Of a DNA stretch of 41,298 nt, positions 8,425-16,736 are shown piece after piece. Both the position numbers and the translations under genes were made by a program. A model generated the notes under the pieces. That model saw only the letters and a program-made list of their open reading frames with translations. It searched no databases and was not told the DNA's origin. How positions within the stretch are numbered: position 1 is the first letter of the stretch; every line of letters starts with the position of its first letter. The stretch spans positions 1 to 41,298 of the forward strand of contig NZ_NHSQ01000029.1 in assembly GCF_016653465.1 (NCBI RefSeq), given 5' to 3'. The stretch comes from Thiocystis minor. Its GTDB lineage: Bacteria; Pseudomonadota; Gammaproteobacteria; Chromatiales; Chromatiaceae.

Positions 8425-9729
8425 ATGACCGATGCCACTGAACGGGAGAAAGAGCGCATCCGCGCCGTCGCCGGCCTGCTGCACACCGCCTGCAAACCCT
8501 TGCGCATCCTGCGGACCCTCGCCTGGGAGCCGGAGGTGAAGGAAACCTTCCTGGAACAGGGCGGCCGCGAGCTGCCGCAGGTGAGCTATCCCGCCTTCGA
8601 CCCCACGCCCAGCATCGAGGCGGTGCGCGAGGCGCGTCGCCAGATCGTGCCGGTGACCACCATCGACCTCTGGCTCGACCGTCAGGCCAATGCCATCGAA
8701 CTTAGCGCGCGGATGCTGGCGGCGGTGGGGACCACGGGGTTCTTCGAGTACGGCCGCCAGCTTTACGGCGAACCGACCGCGCCCCTGCGCTATGTGCCGA
8801 TCACGCCGCTCGACCTGGCGCAAAGCGTCCTCGACACCATCACGAATCTCGCCCATATCGAAATCCATACCGCCCCGCCCAGCTACCACACGGCGGACTC
8901 GGTCGCGGCGGATCTCGACGTTGCGGTGCGCGCCCATTTCGGCGATCAGGCGCCCGCCATCGAGCTGGTCGACCGGCTGTCCGCCAATGCCCTCGCCACC
9001 TCGCGGGCGATCCGGATCCGCCGGGGCGCGCGCTTTACCGATCGCGATTTCGTCCAACTGCTCCACCATGAAGCCTATATCCATGTCGCCACCTCGCTGA
9101 ACGGCAAGGCCCAGACCGAGTTGCCGCTGCTGGCGGCCGGGCATCCGGGCACGACGCGCACCCAGGAGGGGCTGGCCGTTTTCGCGGAGGTGATCAGCGG
9201 TTCCATCGAACTCGACCGCCTGAGCCGCCTGGCGGATCGGGTGCTGGCGATTCAGATGGCCATCGATGGCGCGGACTTCCTGGAGGTCTATCGCTATTAT
9301 CTGGAGCGCACCAGCGACCCGGACCAGGCGTTCGAGAATGCCCGGCGGGTGTTTCGCGGCGGGGTCATCACCGGTGGCGCGCCCTTCACCAAGGATCTGG
9401 TCTATCTGCTGGGACTGCTCCAGGTGGACAACTTCATCCGCGCGGGCTTCGCCGCCGGGCGGGCCGACTGTCTCAGTCTGCTGTTCTGCGGCAAGCTCGA
9501 TCTCTTCGACATTCCGGCCCTGTGCGAACTCTACGCGCTGGGTCTGTGCCGACCGCCGCGCTTTCTCCCGCCCTGGATCAGCGACCCGCGCCATCTGCTC
9601 GCCATGCTCACCTTCACGGTGTTCACCAGCCGCATCAGTCTGGAGCCGATCGTCGAGGTAGCGCGCAAGCTGCTCGACAGTGCACCGATGGTGCGGATGC
9701 CGGGGGCAGGTCATGCCGAGTCGTGTTGA
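8425..9729 (+). CDS. QEGLA-motif (DUF1704) metalloprotease-like protein
   Basis: The 434-residue protein carries TQEGLAVFAE (the QEGLA motif) and LLHHEAYIHVATSLNGKAQ, an H-E-x-x-x-H metal-binding helix. Both mark the family once named flavohaemoglobin expression-modulating QEGLA motif protein (DUF1704, TIGR02421 type). Eukaryotic relatives include the MATCAP tyrosine carboxypeptidases, so zinc peptidase activity is likely by family, but the bacterial substrate is unknown. The downstream pattern ENARRVFRGG and KDLVYLLGLL is also typical. ATG 8425 was chosen because TTGGAG lies 10 bases upstream; the frame is open to ATG 8389, which would add 12 residues. The gene is monocistronic here. Confidence 0.85.
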   Translation: MTDATEREKERIRAVAGLLHTACKPLRILRTLAWEPEVKETFLEQGGRELPQVSYPAFDPTPSIEAVREARRQIVPVTTIDLWLDRQANAIELSARMLAAVGTTGFFEYGRQLYGEPTAPLRYVPITPLDLAQSVLDTITNLAHIEIHTAPPSYHTADSVAADLDVAVRAHFGDQAPAIELVDRLSANALATSRAIRIRRGARFTDRDFVQLLHHEAYIHVATSLNGKAQTELPLLAAGHPGTTRTQEGLAVFAEVISGSIELDRLSRLADRVLAIQMAIDGADFLEVYRYYLERTSDPDQAFENARRVFRGGVITGGAPFTKDLVYLLGLLQVDNFIRAGFAAGRADCLSLLFCGKLDLFDIPALCELYALGLCRPPRFLPPWISDPRHLLAMLTFTVFTSRISLEPIVEVARKLLDSAPMVRMPGAGHAESC

Positions 9730-9767
9730 GGTGGATGCTTTTGACAATGGGAACAAAATATACAAGG

Positions 9768-9783
9768 GGCGAATTCATTCGCC
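9768..9783. repeat. REP-like palindrome beside RAYT relic
   Basis: GGCGAAT-TC-ATTCGCC is a perfect 7-bp inverted repeat. It lies 66 bp upstream of a fragment of a REP-associated tyrosine transposase, the usual neighbour of such palindromes. Confidence 0.55.
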
Positions 9784-9848
9784 ACGATCAAGCAAATCTC
9801 CGACACGATCTTATGTCCCGTGACGATTGACTGAAAGGACGTGTCTCC

Positions 9849-10112
9849 TTGCCTGGCCATGCCTATCATGTCACCGCCAGCACGGAGGCACGATTGCCGC
9901 TGTTCCGTGATCTTGCCTGCGGGCGATTGGCGGTGACGGAGATGCGCACGCTGAACGACCGTGGCGCCTTGACATCGCTTGCCTGGGTGGTCATGCCGGA
10001 TCATGTCCATTCGTGGTTGCCAAATCCACTGCCTTGCTCTGAGAGACAAGATAAGGCGTACAAGAATCCTGACAACCCCAGCGCCTGGTGCTCGCGGCCT
10101 GGGATTGCCTGA
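9849..10112 (+). pseudogene. Truncated REP-associated tyrosine transposase (RAYT)
   Basis: From TTG 9849, with GAAAGGA about ten bases upstream, the frame reads PGHAYHVTASTEARLPLF and then LAWVVMPDHVHSWL. These are hallmarks of the Y1/HuH transposase family RAYT; the H-V-H pair is the HuH metal site. After about residue 60 the family pattern ends and the frame stops at 87 residues, whereas intact members are near 150-200 and carry the catalytic Tyr further on. The protein lacks that Tyr and is therefore dead. RAYTs mobilise REP palindromes, which fits the adjacent 9768-9783 palindrome. Confidence 0.75.
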
Positions 10113-10152
10113 ACAGCCGCGAAGGGAACGCGGAACAACAAGGAGATTTGGC

Positions 10153-11364
10153 ATGACGCATTCGGCGTTTCTCACCCGCGTAGTGCTGCGCAATTACAAA
10201 AGCATCGGCCACTGCGATGTCCGTTTGCAGCCGCTGACTTATCTGGTCGGGGCGAATGGATCGGGCAAGAGCAATTTCCTCGATGCCCTTCACCTGGTGC
10301 GCGATGCGCTGAGCGGCTCGTTGGACAATGCGCTGAACGAGCGCGGCGGTCTTGCCGAGGTGCGTCGTCGATCAAGCGGTCATCCAACGCATTTCGGCAT
10401 TCGGCTGGAGTTTGCGTTACCCGATGGGACGCCGGGGCACTATGCCTTCAATATCGGCGCGCTGAAGGGCGGTGGTTATGAGGTCCAGACTGAAGAGTGC
10501 GCCATCGGTGGCCTTGGCAAAGGCCCTTTCTACAAGGTCGAGCGGGGCAAGGCGACGGCGACGAGCGAAACAACCTTCCCGGCGGTCACGGCCGACCGCT
10601 TGGCACTGGTTTCCGTCTCGGGTCTGACCGCGTTTCGCCCCCTGTTCGATGCGCTGACATCCATGGGTTTCTACAACCTCAATCCGAAGCTGATGCGCGA
10701 GCCGCAGAAACCGCAGGACGGCCGCCTGCTCAAGCCGGTCGGCGAGAATATCGCTAGCGTCATCGGTCATTTGGAGCGGACCGCCCCGGCGCAGATGGCG
10801 ATCATTCAGGAGTATCTGCAGACCGTCGTCCCCATGGTGCATGGCGTCGAGCGAAAACCGTTCGGTCCGACGGAGACCCTGGAGTTTCGTCAGGAGATGG
10901 CTGGCGCGAATCATCCCTGGCGCTTTCTGGCGCAGAGCATGTCCGATGGCACCTTGCGAGCCTTGGGTGTGCTCACGGCGCTGTTTCAAGGCAACCGCGA
11001 TGATGCCCCGACATTGGTGGGCATCGAGGAGCCCGAAACGGCGCTCCATCCCGCCGCGAGTGCGGCCTTGCGAGAGGCATTGACGAGGGCCACCGAGCAC
11101 ACGCAGATCATTGTCACCAGCCACAGCCCAGACCTTCTGGATGATCGCTCCCTGAGTGCGGAGTCACTCTTGGCCGTGGTGTCGGAGGCGGGCGAGACGC
11201 GTATCGCGTCAATCGACGAGGCATCGCGCGCGGCCATGCGTGATCATCTCTTTTCGGCGGGTGAGTTGCTGCGGTTGAATCAATTGGCGCCCGATCCAGC
11301 GGAGCTTGCCGCCCAAGCGCAACAGCAGTCTGATTTGTTCGGCGAGGGTGAGGGCAAGCGATGA
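10153..11364 (+). CDS. AAA family ATPase (AAA_21/OLD-like), module partner of DUF4276
   Basis: The 403-residue protein has an SMC/RecF/OLD-like ATPase fold. It starts FLTRVVLRNYKSIGHCDVRL, with Walker A GANGSGKS at 33-40. A Walker B/signature region GIEEPETALHP lies at about 290-300 and an H-loop TSHSPDLLD near 323. This N-terminal K-S-I/F start and the E-E-P-E-x-x-L-H-P motif are shared by OLD-family ATPases, AbiL/PARIS-type ATPases and RloA. It overlaps the next gene by four bases (ATGA), so the two are co-translated. ATG 10153 has AAGGAG at 8-9 bases. I infer a sensing or motor role in an anti-phage or other conflict system; no function is proven for this pair. Confidence 0.85.
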   Translation: MTHSAFLTRVVLRNYKSIGHCDVRLQPLTYLVGANGSGKSNFLDALHLVRDALSGSLDNALNERGGLAEVRRRSSGHPTHFGIRLEFALPDGTPGHYAFNIGALKGGGYEVQTEECAIGGLGKGPFYKVERGKATATSETTFPAVTADRLALVSVSGLTAFRPLFDALTSMGFYNLNPKLMREPQKPQDGRLLKPVGENIASVIGHLERTAPAQMAIIQEYLQTVVPMVHGVERKPFGPTETLEFRQEMAGANHPWRFLAQSMSDGTLRALGVLTALFQGNRDDAPTLVGIEEPETALHPAASAALREALTRATEHTQIIVTSHSPDLLDDRSLSAESLLAVVSEAGETRIASIDEASRAAMRDHLFSAGELLRLNQLAPDPAELAAQAQQQSDLFGEGEGKR

Positions 11365-12023
11365 GCGCCGTCGCCGCGATCGTCGAGGGGCATGGCGAAG
11401 TCGCCGCCTTGCCCATCCTGCTGCGCCGGCTTGGCGAGTGGCAAACACAAACACCCGGAACGTTCGTGCGGACACTGCCGCCGATCCGAGTGCATCGTGA
11501 CCGATTTCTCAACCGCGAGGACGAGTTCCGACGGCATCTGTTGCTGGCTGCGGCAAAATGCGGCGATACCGGATGGATACTGATTCTGCTGGACGCGGAC
11601 GACGATTGCCCGGCGGAGTTGGGGGCGCTGATTCTGCAACGGGCGCGGGTCTGTGTCCCCCATCGCCGCATCTCGGTGGTGCTGGCGAACCGCGAGTATG
11701 AAGCTTGGTTTATTGCCGCCGCCAAGTCTCTTGACGGTCATCGGGGTTTCGCTTGCGACCCAGGCAACGGCGTTGAGGCGGAAACGCCACGCGATGCCAA
11801 GGGATGGATAAGCGAGCACATGGCGACCGGAAGCTATGGCGAGACGACGGATCAGCCAGCTTTTTCGGCACGCATGGATTTGCAGCAGGCATTCGAGCTC
11901 AGCCGCTCCTTTCGCAAGCTCTGCAATGAATGGCTCAGACAGGTTCAATCGGAATTGGACGGCGGAAGCGAGTCGCCGACATCATCTGGCAAAACGCACG
12001 TCGCGAGAAAACCGTGCATCTGA
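11361..12023 (+). CDS. DUF4276 family protein, TOPRIM-like effector candidate
   Basis: The 220-residue protein begins AAIVEGHGEVAALPILLRRL, with an E9-x-G-x-E13 motif, and has ILILLDADDDCP with acidic residues at 78-82. These two blocks are the conserved acidic sites of the TOPRIM fold (E-x-G-x-E and D-x-D). DUF4276 proteins are generally encoded right after an AAA ATPase, as here. The arrangement parallels OLD nucleases and the ATPase + TOPRIM pairs of abortive-infection systems. Nuclease activity is inferred from motif geometry, not known. The last ~25 residues (from about SESPTSSGK) look unlike the family and may be an altered tail, because mobile-element debris follows directly. Confidence 0.75.
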   Translation: MSAVAAIVEGHGEVAALPILLRRLGEWQTQTPGTFVRTLPPIRVHRDRFLNREDEFRRHLLLAAAKCGDTGWILILLDADDDCPAELGALILQRARVCVPHRRISVVLANREYEAWFIAAAKSLDGHRGFACDPGNGVEAETPRDAKGWISEHMATGSYGETTDQPAFSARMDLQQAFELSRSFRKLCNEWLRQVQSELDGGSESPTSSGKTHVARKPCI

Positions 12024-12092
12024 GGACTGGATCGCATACCTCAATCTGTCCGCTTTTCGGCCCATCGTCGGACACGACCGGATCCCATGGGA

Positions 12093-12494
12093 TTAGCGCA
12101 GCCCGCCCAGTCGCCATCGATACCAACGCCAAACGTACTGCCGGAGCTGGTTCTCGTCAGCTCCGCGCGCATGAAGCCGGCGCGCACGGTCGATCAATCG
12201 GTTGATGGATGGCCTGGTCGGCCGCCGCTTGCGGGAGGCTTGGAAGCGATACCCCAGAAAGTCGAACCCCCTGGCCGTGCGGCCGATGAAACGTTTGTCA
12301 GGATGAACCCTGACCTTCAAGGCTTCAAGCACTCGATACATCCGCCGGATGGCGACTCGGAGCGCCTGTCGCGTCGGTGCAAAGATGACGAAGTCATCCA
12401 TGAAGCGCCGAGAGCAAATCCCGCGCGGTCGTGCCAACGCCTCCATCGCCCGATCCAGCGGGGTGAGAGAGAGCGCACCCAGCAGCGGCGCGGA
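12093..12494 (-). pseudogene. 5'-truncated reverse transcriptase
   Basis: On the minus strand, from 12494 down, the frame reads SAPLLGALSLTPLDRAMEAL (resembling the S-P-L-L-G-A-L block before the active site). Next comes RRFMDDFVIFAPTRQALR with the polymerase motif F-M-D-D, then HPDKRFIGRTARGFDFLGYR, and finally a basic thumb-like tail ending WRWYRWRLGGLR. This is the C-terminal third of a bacterial reverse transcriptase. An in-frame TGA at 12497-12495 and loss of similarity beyond it show that the finger domain is gone. Group II maturases normally have Y-A-D-D, so this is a different, unclassified or retroelement-type RT. A 48-bp repeat shared with the kinase locus lies 58 bp upstream of it. 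Confidence 0.8.
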
Positions 12495-12552
12495 TCACGG
12501 ACGCGACGCTGACGCGTGGCAGCCGAGAGACGAATAATCCTTCACGGCCGCG

Positions 12553-12600
12553 ATGATTCGTCTGGGTTTTTCGCTCCATCAAACCCTACCGAGAATTGCT
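12553..12600. repeat. 48-bp repeat, copy 2
   Basis: Same orientation and about 43 of 48 bases identical to 2477-2524, including the first 23 bases and the last 10 (GAGAATTGCT). Here it lies upstream of the reverse transcriptase remnant and 86 bp before the binding-protein gene. It marks a boundary between accessory debris and intact genes. Confidence 0.8.
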
Positions 12601-12686
12601 GGGCGAGCGAGCGGTCGCGTGTCATTCCTTGTCGGATTCGGTTATCGTGAGTTCAAACAAACATGCATTCGGCGGGGTTCAGTCAG

Positions 12687-13733
12687 ATGAGATCCGGATC
12701 CTCTCGTTGGTCGACGCTTTTGTTCCTTCTCCTTTTCGCTTGCGTCCTGGCGCTCCTCGGCCCGCTCGCGAGCGCGGGTGATGTGCTGGACACGCTCAAG
12801 TCGCGCGGGATGCTGCACTGCGGGGTCAGCGAGGGCATCCCAGGGTTTTCCGAACGCGATGCGGCAGGACGCTGGCAGGGATTCGATGTCGATTTCTGCC
12901 GCGCCGTGGCCGCCGCCGCGCTGGGCGATGGCGAGAAGGTTCAGTTTGTGCCGCTCCGCGCCTCGACCCGCTTTCCCGCCCTGCAGGCGCACAAGATCGA
13001 TCTGCTGGTGCGCAATACCTCCTGGACCTTGACCCGCGAGGCGATCCTTAAGCTTCAGTTTCCGGCGATCCTCTTCTACGACGGCCAGGGTTTTCTGGTG
13101 CCGGCCGGATCGCCGGTGCATGCACCCTCCGACCTCGCCGGGGCGACCGTCTGTATCGAGAAGGGGACCACTCATGAGCGCAATCTGCGGGACTATTTCG
13201 CCGCTCGCGACCTCGCGGTCACTCCCTTGGTGTTCGATTCCGCGACTGGGGTGGCGGACGCCTTCGCAGCCGGCCGCTGCCTCGCCTACAGCTCGGATGC
13301 CTCCCAACTCGCCGCCGTGCGCTCGCGTCTTCCCGCCGGTCGCGATGGCTGGCGCATCCTGGAGGAACGGATCTCCAAGGAGCCGCTGGCGCCCGTGCTC
13401 TGGGGCGGCGATCCGGAATGGACGACCCTGGTGCGCTGGGTGCTGTTCGCGCTGATTCTGGCGGAGGAGTCGGGCGTCACCCAGGCCAATCTGGATCAGG
13501 TGCTTGCCACGGATCTCACCCCCCTGTCCCGCCTGTCGCATGACGAACGCGCCCTGCTCGCGGATAGTCTGGGTCTGTCGGCGGGCTGGGCGGCGCGCGC
13601 GGTCAAGGCCGTCGGCAACTATGGGGAGATGTTCGAGCGCAATCTCGGCGCGGGCAGTCCGCTCGGCATCGAACGCGGCCTCAACCGGCTCTGGAATCAG
13701 GGCGGACTTCTGTATGCCCCGTCCATCGACTGA
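12687..13733 (+). CDS. Periplasmic amino-acid-type substrate-binding protein
   Basis: The 348-residue protein has a signal peptide (LLFLLLFACVLALLGPLASA) and then the solute-binding family 3 pattern: LKSRGMLHCGVSEGIPGFSE, GRWQGFDVDFCRAVAAAALG, and FDSATGVADAFAAGRCLAYS. The order and length match general L-amino-acid binding proteins of the AapJ/BztA group. It should capture a small solute, probably an amino acid, in the periplasm. No ABC permease or ATPase follows; instead an SLC13-like permease begins 18 bases after the stop. ATG 12687 was chosen for its compact signal peptide and CGGGG about 10 bases upstream; ATG 12663 in the same frame is an alternative. Confidence 0.87.
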   Translation: MRSGSSRWSTLLFLLLFACVLALLGPLASAGDVLDTLKSRGMLHCGVSEGIPGFSERDAAGRWQGFDVDFCRAVAAAALGDGEKVQFVPLRASTRFPALQAHKIDLLVRNTSWTLTREAILKLQFPAILFYDGQGFLVPAGSPVHAPSDLAGATVCIEKGTTHERNLRDYFAARDLAVTPLVFDSATGVADAFAAGRCLAYSSDASQLAAVRSRLPAGRDGWRILEERISKEPLAPVLWGGDPEWTTLVRWVLFALILAEESGVTQANLDQVLATDLTPLSRLSHDERALLADSLGLSAGWAARAVKAVGNYGEMFERNLGAGSPLGIERGLNRLWNQGGLLYAPSID

Positions 13734-13751
13734 CCGCGGGAGAACCGAGCG

Positions 13752-15101
13752 ATGAGCGCACTCGACATCTGGCTGATCGTGGGGGTCTTCGCCGGCGTGA
13801 TCCTGCTGATCGCGTTTGACGCGATCGACATGATGGTGGCGGCCCTGCTCGGGGTCTGCGTCCTGATCGTCCTCGGCCTGCTGGAACGCAGCGACCTGCA
13901 GGAGGCGTCCAAGGTCGCCGGCGGTCCGCTCGCCTTGCTGTTCGGGGGCATGGTGGTCGCGCGCGTGCTCGCCAGGACGGGCATCTTCGAGCGCCTCGGC
14001 GAGGTCTTTCTGCGGGCCACCGGCGGGAGCGGAAAACGCTATCTGTTGCTCCTGGTCGCCCTGGTGGCACCGGTCTGCGCCCTGCTGCCGAACGCCACCG
14101 CCGTGATCCTGCTCGCCCCGGTCATCATCGGCGTGGCCAGGTCGCTCCGGGCGGACTTTGTCGGCCCCATGATCCTCGCCGCCCTGGTCAGCAACTCGGC
14201 CGGGATGCTGACCTTGGTCGGCGACCCGGCGACCTTTCTGGTCGGCAGCGCCATCGGTCTGTCCTTCATCCAGTATCTCCAGCAGGTGAGTCTGGGCGGT
14301 CTGCTGGCGGTGCTGGCGATTCTGCCGCTCCTGCCGCTTCTGATGCCGGACATCTGGCGTCTGCGCGTCCCGCTGCCGGCCAAAACCCCCTTGCCGCGCA
14401 TCGAACGCAAGGGCTTCGTGACCTTCGCCCTCCTGGTGCTCGTCGTCATGGTCGCGCTCTTCCTGATCGGCGAATCCCTGCCGACCCATATCGTGCCGCC
14501 GGCGGTGGCCATCATTGGCGCCACCTTGGCGCTGCTCGTCATCCATGGCGCGCGCGTCGAGCCGGTGGACGCCGTGCTGCGCGACATCGACTGGAAGACC
14601 CTGGTGTTTCTCGGCGCCATCTTTGTCCTGGTCCAGGCGTTCGCCAAAACGGGTCTGTTGCAGGGGCTCTCGCTGCAACTCTATGACTGGTTCGGGGCTG
14701 AGCTGACGCTGGTCGCCCTGCTGCTGCTCGCCGGCATCGGGCTGTTGTCGAGCCTGCTTGCTAACATCCCGGTGGTTGCCGCCGCGTTGGTCATGACCAA
14801 GGGCTATCTGGTGGCGGCCGAGGCCGTGCCCGAGGTTGCGCTCGCCGCCGGATTCACCGATTGGCCGGCGGCGACCCTGCCGGTGTTCATCGCCATGATG
14901 TTCGGCGCCACGCTCGGCGGTAATGCGACGCTGGTCGGCGCCTCCGCCAACATCGTGAGCGTCGGCATCTGCGCCACCCAGGGCGAGCGGGTGAGCTTCA
15001 TGCGCTTCGCCCGCTATGGCGTGCCCATCATGATCGTCCAGTTGAGCATTGGGGCAGTCTATGTCCTGGCGTTGAGTCGCTCTCTGCGCTTGACGGAGTA
15101 G
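13752..15101 (+). CDS. SLC13/ArsB-NhaD superfamily permease
   Basis: The 449-residue protein is almost wholly hydrophobic, with about 11-12 membrane helices. It has the two-fold pattern of the ion transporter superfamily: LLPNATAVILLAPVIIGVAR with NSAGMLTLVGDPATFLVGS in the first half, and LLANIPVVAAALVMTKGYL with GATLGGNATLVGASANIVSV in the second. The N-A-T and G-N-A-T-L-V-G-A-S-A-N motifs are the re-entrant substrate/Na+ loops. Relatives move dicarboxylates, sulfate, arsenite or Na+/H+; the substrate here is not readable. GGGAGA lies about 10 bases before ATG 13752. It follows a binding protein closely, suggesting co-transcription. Confidence 0.85.
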   Translation: MSALDIWLIVGVFAGVILLIAFDAIDMMVAALLGVCVLIVLGLLERSDLQEASKVAGGPLALLFGGMVVARVLARTGIFERLGEVFLRATGGSGKRYLLLLVALVAPVCALLPNATAVILLAPVIIGVARSLRADFVGPMILAALVSNSAGMLTLVGDPATFLVGSAIGLSFIQYLQQVSLGGLLAVLAILPLLPLLMPDIWRLRVPLPAKTPLPRIERKGFVTFALLVLVVMVALFLIGESLPTHIVPPAVAIIGATLALLVIHGARVEPVDAVLRDIDWKTLVFLGAIFVLVQAFAKTGLLQGLSLQLYDWFGAELTLVALLLLAGIGLLSSLLANIPVVAAALVMTKGYLVAAEAVPEVALAAGFTDWPAATLPVFIAMMFGATLGGNATLVGASANIVSVGICATQGERVSFMRFARYGVPIMIVQLSIGAVYVLALSRSLRLTE

Positions 15102-15540
15102 AAGACTGACTGGGTCTCGCCTTTGCGATTGGGCAACCCGTGGATACTCCGTGCCGATGCCAGTGCTTTTTGCGTCCGATCCATCGACTGAATGGATTGC
15201 TCAAGCCGCCTTCGTGCAGACCTCGAAGCGTTGCCCGTCGAACGGTTGGCGGGTCTTGAGCAGGTCATGAATGGCATGCGGCTTGTCGGAGGCGCATCGC
15301 GCGCCAGCGTCTGACCAAACCGCCCCCGCGCAACCGGGGTACGGTTGCTGTCGGGATGGATTCGCGAACCTCGACGGGTTGTCGGACAGATTGCGGATTC
15401 GCGCCGACAGACGCGTTTTTAGACTGGCCTCGGTCATGGCGTCGCCCTTGCGTTCGTCAGGGTCTCGCGTTAGCTTCGCACGTCTTTCCCGCGCCAACCT
15501 GGCGTGCATGGGTTTCTCTCATCCTGGAGCGGTGTAACGA
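15102..15540. other. Intergenic stretch without recognisable gene
   Basis: A minus-strand open frame (15201-15509) ends with HAIHDLLKTRQPFDGQRFEV, which could be the tail of an old transposase, but I cannot assign a family. No convincing promoter, hairpin terminator or RNA gene was seen, and no regulator for the downstream efflux genes. Confidence 0.4.
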
Positions 15541-16736
15541 TGCCAATTCATTCCCCCGACTCGGCTTGCCAGGCGCGGCAGTCCGTCCTGGACGCGGGTT
15601 CCCGCGGTGGCTGGTCCACGCGCGTCCTGGTGGCCGGGATCGCGCTTGCACTCATCGGCTGCGGCAAACCCGAGCCGGTCGCTGTTGCGGCGATGCCGCC
15701 CCCGGCGGTGGTCGCGGTCGCGGCCAAGTCGCAAGCCATCGAGGACGAGGCGCGCTTCGTCGGCCGGGTGGTGGCGGTGAACCGGGTCGAGCTGCGCGCG
15801 CGGGTGGAGGGCTTTCTGAAAGAGCGCCGCTTCACCGAGGGCGATCCGGTGGCGGCGGGCGATGTCCTCTTCCTGATCGAGCCGGAACAATATGAGGCCA
15901 TCGTGGAGCAGCGTCAGGCGGATGTCACGAAGGCCGAGGCCGATGCGCAGAACGCCGGGGCCCAGCTCAAGCGCGGTCTGGAGCTGCTGACGCAGAAGAA
16001 TATCGCCCAGGCCAAGGTCGACGAGTTACAGGCGGCGGCATCCGTCGCCAAGGCGAGCATCGCCCAGGCCAAGGCCGCGCTCACGGCGGCCCAACTGGAT
16101 CTGAGCTATACCCGGATCACGGCCCCGGTTGCCGGGCGGATCGGTCTGGCGCAATACACGATCGGCAATCTCGTGACTCCCTCCTCCGGGGTGCTGGCGA
16201 CCATCGTCAGCCGCGATCCCATCTATGTTCAGTTTCCCCTGACGCAACGCGAACTGCTCCAGGCCCGGCGTGACGTTAAGGACCGGGGCATGGACGGCAA
16301 GAACGTCGTGGTGAGGGTCCGCCTGCCCGATCAAACGCTGTACGAGCATTCGGGGCGCCTCGACTTCGTCGATGTCACGACCGACGCGGGGACCGACTCG
16401 GTGACCCTGCGCGCCGCGTTGCCCAATCCCGACGGTCTGCTGGTGGACGGTCAGTACGTCGGTCTGGTGCTCGAAAGCGGCGAGCCTAAGTCGGCGATCC
16501 TGATCCCCCAATCGGCGATGCAGATCGACCAGCAAGGCGTTTATGTCCTGATCGTCGATGGCGAGAGCAAGGCGCAGGTGCGCCGTGTGGAGACCGGTCC
16601 GATCAAGGGGGCGAACATCGCGGTGACGAAGGGGCTTCAGGAGGGCGAGCTGGTCATCGCCGAGGGCATTCAGAAGGTGCGCCCCGGCCAGGCGGTCAAG
16701 ACCGCGCCGGCGCTCGATGGGGGCGCGGCGCCATGA
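15541..16736 (+). CDS. RND efflux periplasmic adaptor, lipoprotein (MFP)
   Basis: The 398-residue membrane-fusion protein has a signal sequence ending in a lipobox (ALIGC), so it should be lipidated and anchored in the inner membrane. Family blocks follow in order: a first barrel-sandwich strand ([20 protein letters not shown]), a coiled-coil hairpin (about 115-190, [13 protein letters not shown]), the second lipoyl half ([20 protein letters not shown]) and beta-barrel strands ([16 protein letters not shown]). It bridges the RND pump and an outer-membrane channel. GGAGCGG lies 9-10 bases before ATG 15541; the open frame upstream (from 15504) would spoil the signal peptide. Its stop overlaps the pump start (ATGA). 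No TolC-type gene lies nearby, so a channel from elsewhere is presumably used. Confidence 0.92.

Noticed and set aside
9741-9764. TTGACA followed by TATACA as a promoter upstream of the RAYT relic.
   Set aside because: The spacer is only 12 bases, too short for a sigma-70 promoter.
9979-10152. Upstream extension of the AAA ATPase to 9979.
   Set aside because: It would translate RAYT DNA in another frame; ATG 10153 has a proper ribosome site and the family-type N-terminus.
12642-14678. A 678-codon minus-strand frame across the binding protein and permease genes.
   Set aside because: It spans two real genes, is made of charged antisense-type residues, and has no domain pattern.
15201-15509. 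Minus-strand 102-codon frame as a gene.
   Set aside because: No known domain, no ribosome site, and it covers the leader of the efflux adaptor gene; at most an unidentified relic.
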